Positions 6,264 to 9,479 of a stretch of 9,479 bases of DNA are shown piece by piece. Under the pieces are notes generated by a model. The model saw only the letters and a program-made list of their open reading frames with translations. It did not search any database and had not been told where the DNA came from. The stretch is from JBFEYJ01 sp041562215 (lineage in GTDB: Bacteria > Pseudomonadota > Gammaproteobacteria > Thiohalomonadales > Thiohalomonadaceae), in assembly GCA_041562215.1 (NCBI GenBank), contig JBFEYJ010000107.1, positions 1 through 9,479 of the forward strand. Direction: 5' to 3'. Numbering within the stretch: position 1 is the stretch's first letter; every line of letters starts with the position of its first letter. The position numbers were made by a program, and so were the translations under genes.

Positions 6264-7961
6264 ATGATGTCGGTGAGGAAACGAATAAGCCAGGTTAAAG
6301 ATAGCCCGGAATTCCAGTCGGGGTTGGTGCGTCTGGCAGTTTGGGTATTTGCCGTGACCTATGTCGGCCTTAGCTCCATGGCCGATTTTTATCTGGTCGA
6401 TGTGGATCACTACGTGATCCTGTTTTCGGTTTATCTGGTGCTGTTTTTAGCGATCTTCACCAGTGTGCTATTTCGCCCCGTATGGGTGGCTCGTCAATAC
6501 GTTGGGTTGGTGGCGGATATCACCGCGACCAGTTTCGCTATCTTTCTTACCGGCCATGCCACCAGCCCGTTCTTTATCCTCTATTTCCTGCTCTTTCTCT
6601 CCTATGGCACACGCTACGGGAAAAGGCATCTCTTAGCCGCTTCTAGCATAAGCACCATCGCCTACATGGTCACGGTGGCGGCAATGGACGGCTGGGATCA
6701 GTATGGTTTTGAGGTGAGCTTTGTCTGGTTATCGCTGATACTGCTACCGCTATACCAGTTATCGCTGCTGCGCCAACTGCGCAGGGCAAAGGAAATCGCG
6801 GAACTCTCCCTTCAGAAGGCGGAGGCATCCAATCAGGCTAAGAGTAGCTTTCTCGCTAATATGAGTCATGAGATCCGCACCCCGTTAAATGGATTGATGG
6901 GTATGGGTCAGCTGTTGCTGGCCACGCGTCTTGATGAAGAACAGCGTGACTACACCAACAATCTGCTCCGTTCCGGTCGCGCTTTGACCATGGTGCTCAA
7001 CGAGGTACTCGATTTTTCCAAGATCGAGGCTGGGGTGGTTGAGATAAAGTCGTACGACTTTTCCCTGCGACCGTTGCTGGATGATGTGATGCAGTTGATG
7101 GGCTTTAGTGCCGAGGCCAAGTCTTTACACCTGGAGTATCGCTGTGCTGCGGAAATTCCGGATCGGCTTAATGGTGATGCTTCGCGACTTCGTCAGGTGC
7201 TGATTAACATTATCGGCAATGCTCTGCGGTTTACGGAAGAGGGCGAGGTGGTCGTTTGCATCGACAGAGTTGACGCCGAACCTGACGCCATGCGGTTGCG
7301 TTTTGCCATCATTGATACCGGTATCGGCATTCATCTGGAGCAGAAGGATAAGCTGTTTGAGCGCTTCACCCAGCTTGACGATACACTCTCGCGCAGCTAT
7401 GGCGGAACCGGACTGGGTCTGTCGATAAGCAAGCATCTGGTGGAGGCGATGGGCGGGCGTATCGATGTTAAATCGGAGTATGGCCGCGGAAGTACATTCT
7501 GGTTCGAATTACCCTTTTCGATAGCGCAAGAGGAGGCTGCTTCAATAGACGAAGAGGTGGAGGCCGTCTCACTGCAAGACTTGCATGTTTTGCTGGTTGA
7601 TGACGATGCGATTAATCGCCTTGCCGGACAACGCATGCTGGAACAGGAAGGATGCAAAGTAACGCTGGCCAACGACGGCAAGGAGGCGCTGAACCTGTTG
7701 CGGCAGCTGCAGGTGGACCTGGTGCTGATGGATATTCACATGCCGAATCTCGATGGCATCGAAGCGACCCGGCGCATACGCAAAAGCCGGGTTGATACCG
7801 ACAGTCATTTGCCGATTATCGGGCTGACCGCCAGCGTGATGAAGGATGAGCAGCAGCGTTATCTTGAGGCCGGAATGGATGATGTGGTGGCCAAGCCGGT
7901 GGAGATCGCCGCCCTGCTGCGAGTGATGCGGAGTGTCACAAGCCGTTATCGAAAGTTGTAA
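6264..7961 (+). CDS. Membrane hybrid histidine kinase with receiver domain, RpfC-like sensor part
   Basis: A hybrid two-component sensor of 565 aa counted from the ATG at 6264. Five to six membrane segments occupy about residues 21-168 (starting LVRLAVWVFAVTYVGL), with FRPVWVARQYVGLVADITAT and SYGTRYGKRHL in the loops, a pattern like the five-helix region of RpfC sensors of diffusible signal factor. After a short linker comes the dimerisation/phosphoacceptor domain with His202 in SFLANMSHEIRTPLNG. The ATPase domain has Asn319 (IIGNALRF), DTGIG (351-355) and GGTGLGLS (from 380). The receiver domain has Asp446/Asp447 (LLVDDDAIN), phosphoacceptor Asp490 (VLMDIHMP), Thr522 and Lys544. There is no C-terminal HPt domain, unlike RpfC itself. 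The frame is open back to an ATG at 6174, but those 30 residues look non-family; a GTG at 6273 with AAGGG before it is a further alternative. No cognate regulator, rpfF or rpfG is adjacent, so the signal is unknown. Confidence 0.9.
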   Translation: MMSVRKRISQVKDSPEFQSGLVRLAVWVFAVTYVGLSSMADFYLVDVDHYVILFSVYLVLFLAIFTSVLFRPVWVARQYVGLVADITATSFAIFLTGHATSPFFILYFLLFLSYGTRYGKRHLLAASSISTIAYMVTVAAMDGWDQYGFEVSFVWLSLILLPLYQLSLLRQLRRAKEIAELSLQKAEASNQAKSSFLANMSHEIRTPLNGLMGMGQLLLATRLDEEQRDYTNNLLRSGRALTMVLNEVLDFSKIEAGVVEIKSYDFSLRPLLDDVMQLMGFSAEAKSLHLEYRCAAEIPDRLNGDASRLRQVLINIIGNALRFTEEGEVVVCIDRVDAEPDAMRLRFAIIDTGIGIHLEQKDKLFERFTQLDDTLSRSYGGTGLGLSISKHLVEAMGGRIDVKSEYGRGSTFWFELPFSIAQEEAASIDEEVEAVSLQDLHVLLVDDDAINRLAGQRMLEQEGCKVTLANDGKEALNLLRQLQVDLVLMDIHMPNLDGIEATRRIRKSRVDTDSHLPIIGLTASVMKDEQQRYLEAGMDDVVAKPVEIAALLRVMRSVTSRYRKL

Positions 7962-7964
7962 ATA

Positions 7965-8004
7965 CCGCGAGAGACGCGGGAGTGAGGCCACTGCCTCGAG
8001 TGGC
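7965..8004 (+). other. Two tandem GC-rich hairpins after the kinase gene
   Basis: Three bases after the kinase stop, CCGCG-AGAGA-CGCGG (7965-7979) can form a five-pair stem. Seven bases on, GCCACT-GCCTCG-AGTGGC (7987-8004) can form a six-pair stem. Neither is followed by a run of T, so intrinsic termination is doubtful; they may stabilise the 3' end of the kinase mRNA or act with Rho. Confidence 0.45.
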
Positions 8005-8013
8005 GGTTCGCTG

Positions 8014-8022
8014 TGGTAAACT
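8014..8022 (+). promoter_or_regulatory. Candidate extended -10 promoter of the UDG-like gene
   Basis: TGGTAAACT has the TGn extension directly before a TAAACT -10 box, 35 bases before the ATG at 8058. No -35 match is seen 17 bases upstream, which extended -10 promoters can tolerate. It lies just after the two hairpins, where an independent promoter would be expected. Confidence 0.35.
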
Positions 8023-8057
8023 GCACACCCGTTTTGAAGTAATCCCATCCGTTTTTG

Positions 8058-8750
8058 ATGACAAATAATCAGCGTCGTGAAGCCTTCCGCACCCTGGCAA
8101 AGGATCTCCAGGGAATTGATATCGCCGCTTATAAGGCTTGCGAGAGGGACTGGCGTGAACCGGTGATCGGCCATGGGGCTCCGGAGTCGCGTATCGCTTT
8201 TTTCGGTCGTGATCCCGGCCGTGATGAGGTGGAACACCAGTTGCCCTTTATTGGCGCGGGTGGTCAGAAGGTGCGCGGGGTTATCTATCAGCACCTATAC
8301 GGTAAGCCGATGCCTGACTTCAAAGCATCACTGGAAGTGGGCAAGGGATTTTTCTGGGCCAACACCGTGCCCTATAAACCGGTTGGCAACAAAGCCTGGT
8401 CAATGAAGGTCAAAAAACAGTTCCAGCCGCTGGTGGCCGATCTGTTGCTGTATGCCTGGAGCGGTCAAGACATCATTACCCTTGGTCGCGAGGCCTTCCT
8501 GTGGTTCGCCATCAACCAGCCGCGCGAGTTAAAGCAACAGCTGGAGGGCTTTTGGGTGCGGGAGGATCGGTTTAGCGCCTTTACTGAGGTGGAGCTTTCC
8601 GCACCGGACGGCGCCACCCGCCGCTTGCGTATCCATCCTCTGCCTCATCCTTCCCCTCTCAATGCAACGTGGTACAAACGCTTCCCCGAGCTACTGGAAC
8701 GACGGCTTGCACAGCTGGAAGTGCGACCCGGCAACCTCAAACGTATGTAA
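8058..8750 (+). CDS. Uracil-DNA-glycosylase-superfamily protein without Fe-S cysteines (230 aa)
   Basis: The fold and motifs are those of the UDG superfamily, whose members remove uracil or other damaged bases from DNA. The first active-site loop is FFGRDPGRDE (residues 48-57), in the place of the GEAPG or GLAPG loops of family 4 and 5 enzymes. FFWANTVPYKP (98-108) gives the conserved Asn102, TLGREAFLWF (141-150) is the central strand and helix, and LPHPSPLNATWYKRFP (195-210) carries His197 of the second active-site loop. Only one cysteine (Cys28) is present, so the 4Fe-4S cluster of families 4 and 5 cannot form. A TTG directly precedes the ATG at 8058 and is a less likely start; no strong Shine-Dalgarno is seen. 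Activity on uracil is inferred from family membership only. Confidence 0.8.
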   Translation: MTNNQRREAFRTLAKDLQGIDIAAYKACERDWREPVIGHGAPESRIAFFGRDPGRDEVEHQLPFIGAGGQKVRGVIYQHLYGKPMPDFKASLEVGKGFFWANTVPYKPVGNKAWSMKVKKQFQPLVADLLLYAWSGQDIITLGREAFLWFAINQPRELKQQLEGFWVREDRFSAFTEVELSAPDGATRRLRIHPLPHPSPLNATWYKRFPELLERRLAQLEVRPGNLKRM

Positions 8751-8771
8751 TCCCTTCAAGGCATCGTTGCT

Positions 8772-8820
8772 ATCAGGGCTGCGTGATATCACTTACGGCT
8801 GTGGCATATGCCCTGATTTT
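8772..8820 (+). terminator. Possible terminator or nested palindromes after the UDG-like gene
   Basis: ATCAGGGC (8772-8779) and GCCCTGAT (8810-8817) are perfect inverted repeats and the second is followed by T, giving a TTTT at 8817-8820. The 30-base loop is long for an intrinsic terminator. The loop holds the perfect palindrome GTGATATCAC (8783-8792), and a second one, GGCATATGCC (8803-8812), overlaps the right arm. A terminator for the UDG-like gene, an operator for the receptor gene, or both are possible. Confidence 0.4.
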
Positions 8821-8931
8821 ATGTGGTCACCGTAGTGGTTTTTATGTGCGAGTCATCTGAAATCAACTAGTTATTACTTTGGCCTGCTTCTTGCCCACAG
8901 AATGTGAAGAATAGACATAAACCAATATTAC

Positions 8932-8937
8932 AAGGGA
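8932..8937 (+). promoter_or_regulatory. Ribosome binding site of the TonB-dependent receptor gene
   Basis: AAGGGA lies nine bases before the ATG at 8947 and supports that start, which also begins a proper signal peptide. Confidence 0.6.
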
Positions 8938-8946
8938 ATAACCAGA

Positions 8947-9479
8947 ATGAAGAGAGCTGCCTATCTGCTGCTATTGGGTGTACCTCCTTTGCAGGCCGCT
9001 GAAGATGCGCTGCCGGTGATTGAAGTTGAGAGCACAACGCTGAGTGATATCAGCGGGGAGGAAGTCAAGTCTGCCGACCTCGCCGAGGCGCTGGCAAAGA
9101 AGGTACCCAGCGTGTCAGTGGTGCGCCGCAGTGGTATCGCCAACGACATCATTTTACGCGGCCAGAAAAAGGACAACATCAATATTCTGATCGACGATGC
9201 GAAGGTCTACGGCGCCTGTCCCAATCGCATGGACCCACCTACCTCACATATCCTTACCAACAACATCGAGGGGATCACTATCATCGAGGGTCCTTACGAT
9301 GTGGAGAACTTCGGCACGCTGAGCGGTGCGGTGAAGATCACCACCAAAGAGCCGTCAAAAGAACTGGCCGGTGAAGTCGGCGTGAATTTCGGCAGCTGGG
9401 GCTATCGTAAGCAATACGCGACGGTCAGCGGCGGCAGCGACAGCGTACGGATGCTCATCAGTGCCTCCAACGAGACCAG
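8947..9479 (+). CDS. TonB-dependent outer-membrane receptor, OprC/NosA-like copper type (partial)
   Basis: The frame is open from the ATG to the right edge, giving the first 177 residues of a protein that should exceed 600. Residues 1-17 form a short signal peptide (MKRAAYLLLLGVPPLQA) with likely cleavage before AEDALP. A TonB-box-like VIEVE (24-28) follows, then the plug domain: DLAEALAKKVPSVSVVRRSG, IILRGQKKDNINILIDDAKV, GITIIEGPYDVENFG and SGAVKITTKEP, with the first barrel strand from about residue 141 (GEVGVNFGSWGYRKQ). YGACPNRMDPPTSH (88-101) has Cys91 and Met95 as CxxxM. In Pseudomonas OprC and the related NosA this CPNRM plug motif supplies two copper ligands, with an HxM pair further along the protein completing the site. 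The HxM part lies beyond this window. The receptor should import copper using TonB energy. No Fur box or FNR site is evident upstream. Confidence 0.9.
   Translation, partial: MKRAAYLLLLGVPPLQAAEDALPVIEVESTTLSDISGEEVKSADLAEALAKKVPSVSVVRRSGIANDIILRGQKKDNINILIDDAKVYGACPNRMDPPTSHILTNNIEGITIIEGPYDVENFGTLSGAVKITTKEPSKELAGEVGVNFGSWGYRKQYATVSGGSDSVRMLISASNET

Noticed and set aside
7569..8294. Minus-strand open frame of 241 codons across the kinase receiver domain and the UDG-like gene
   Set aside because: It crosses two well-supported plus-strand genes and their intergenic hairpins, and has no recognisable motifs.
8751..8946. Cobalamin riboswitch, Fur box or FNR site before the TonB receptor
   Set aside because: I looked for a B12-box-like element, a GATAATGATAATCATTATC-like site and TTGAT-N4-ATCAA and found no convincing match.
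1..9479. Defence island, mobile element, CRISPR array or other new multi-gene system
   Set aside because: No transposase, integrase, terminal inverted repeats, direct-repeat array or recurring defence domains are seen; the single HNH gene is a YajD housekeeping type.

Overview
The window looks like ordinary chromosome of a gammaproteobacterium. The evidence is the set of proteins: a YajD-type HNH protein, DUF1415, an HI0933/YhiN flavoprotein, MurI, and a hybrid kinase whose membrane part resembles RpfC. A GH100 invertase and an OprC/NosA-like copper receptor fit environmental, sulfur-oxidiser-like lineages (for example Chromatiales relatives), but placement below class is a guess. I see no insertion sequence, phage gene, CRISPR array, tRNA or rRNA.

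Layout. Positions 1-2299 are on the minus strand: a MOSC-domain protein cut by the left edge, coupled by a TAATG overlap to a DUF1415 protein, and upstream of them an HI0933-family flavoprotein. A divergent region (2300-2406) separates these from two plus-strand genes: a stand-alone N-terminal domain of a D-2-hydroxyacid dehydrogenase and a yajD-like HNH gene. A small minus-strand gene of unknown function (71 aa, good ribosome binding site) converges on yajD. After about 300 bases without a gene, the plus strand carries a GH100 neutral/alkaline invertase, glutamate racemase (murI), a membrane hybrid histidine kinase with an RpfC-like sensor part, a uracil-DNA-glycosylase-superfamily protein without Fe-S cysteines, and the first 177 codons of a TonB-dependent receptor with the CPNRM copper-site motif of OprC/NosA.

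How the genes fit together. They do not form one pathway. MOSC with DUF1415 is the only clearly coupled pair. The rest are single genes for cell-wall precursor synthesis (murI), sugar cleavage (GH100), sensing (kinase), nucleic-acid maintenance (UDG-like, HNH) and metal uptake (TonB receptor). I found no convincing new multi-gene system. The points most worth checking are the copper-receptor identity, the isolated invertase, the half-length dehydrogenase, the unusual UDG-like protein, the small CxxC protein, and the palindrome-rich stretch before the receptor gene.
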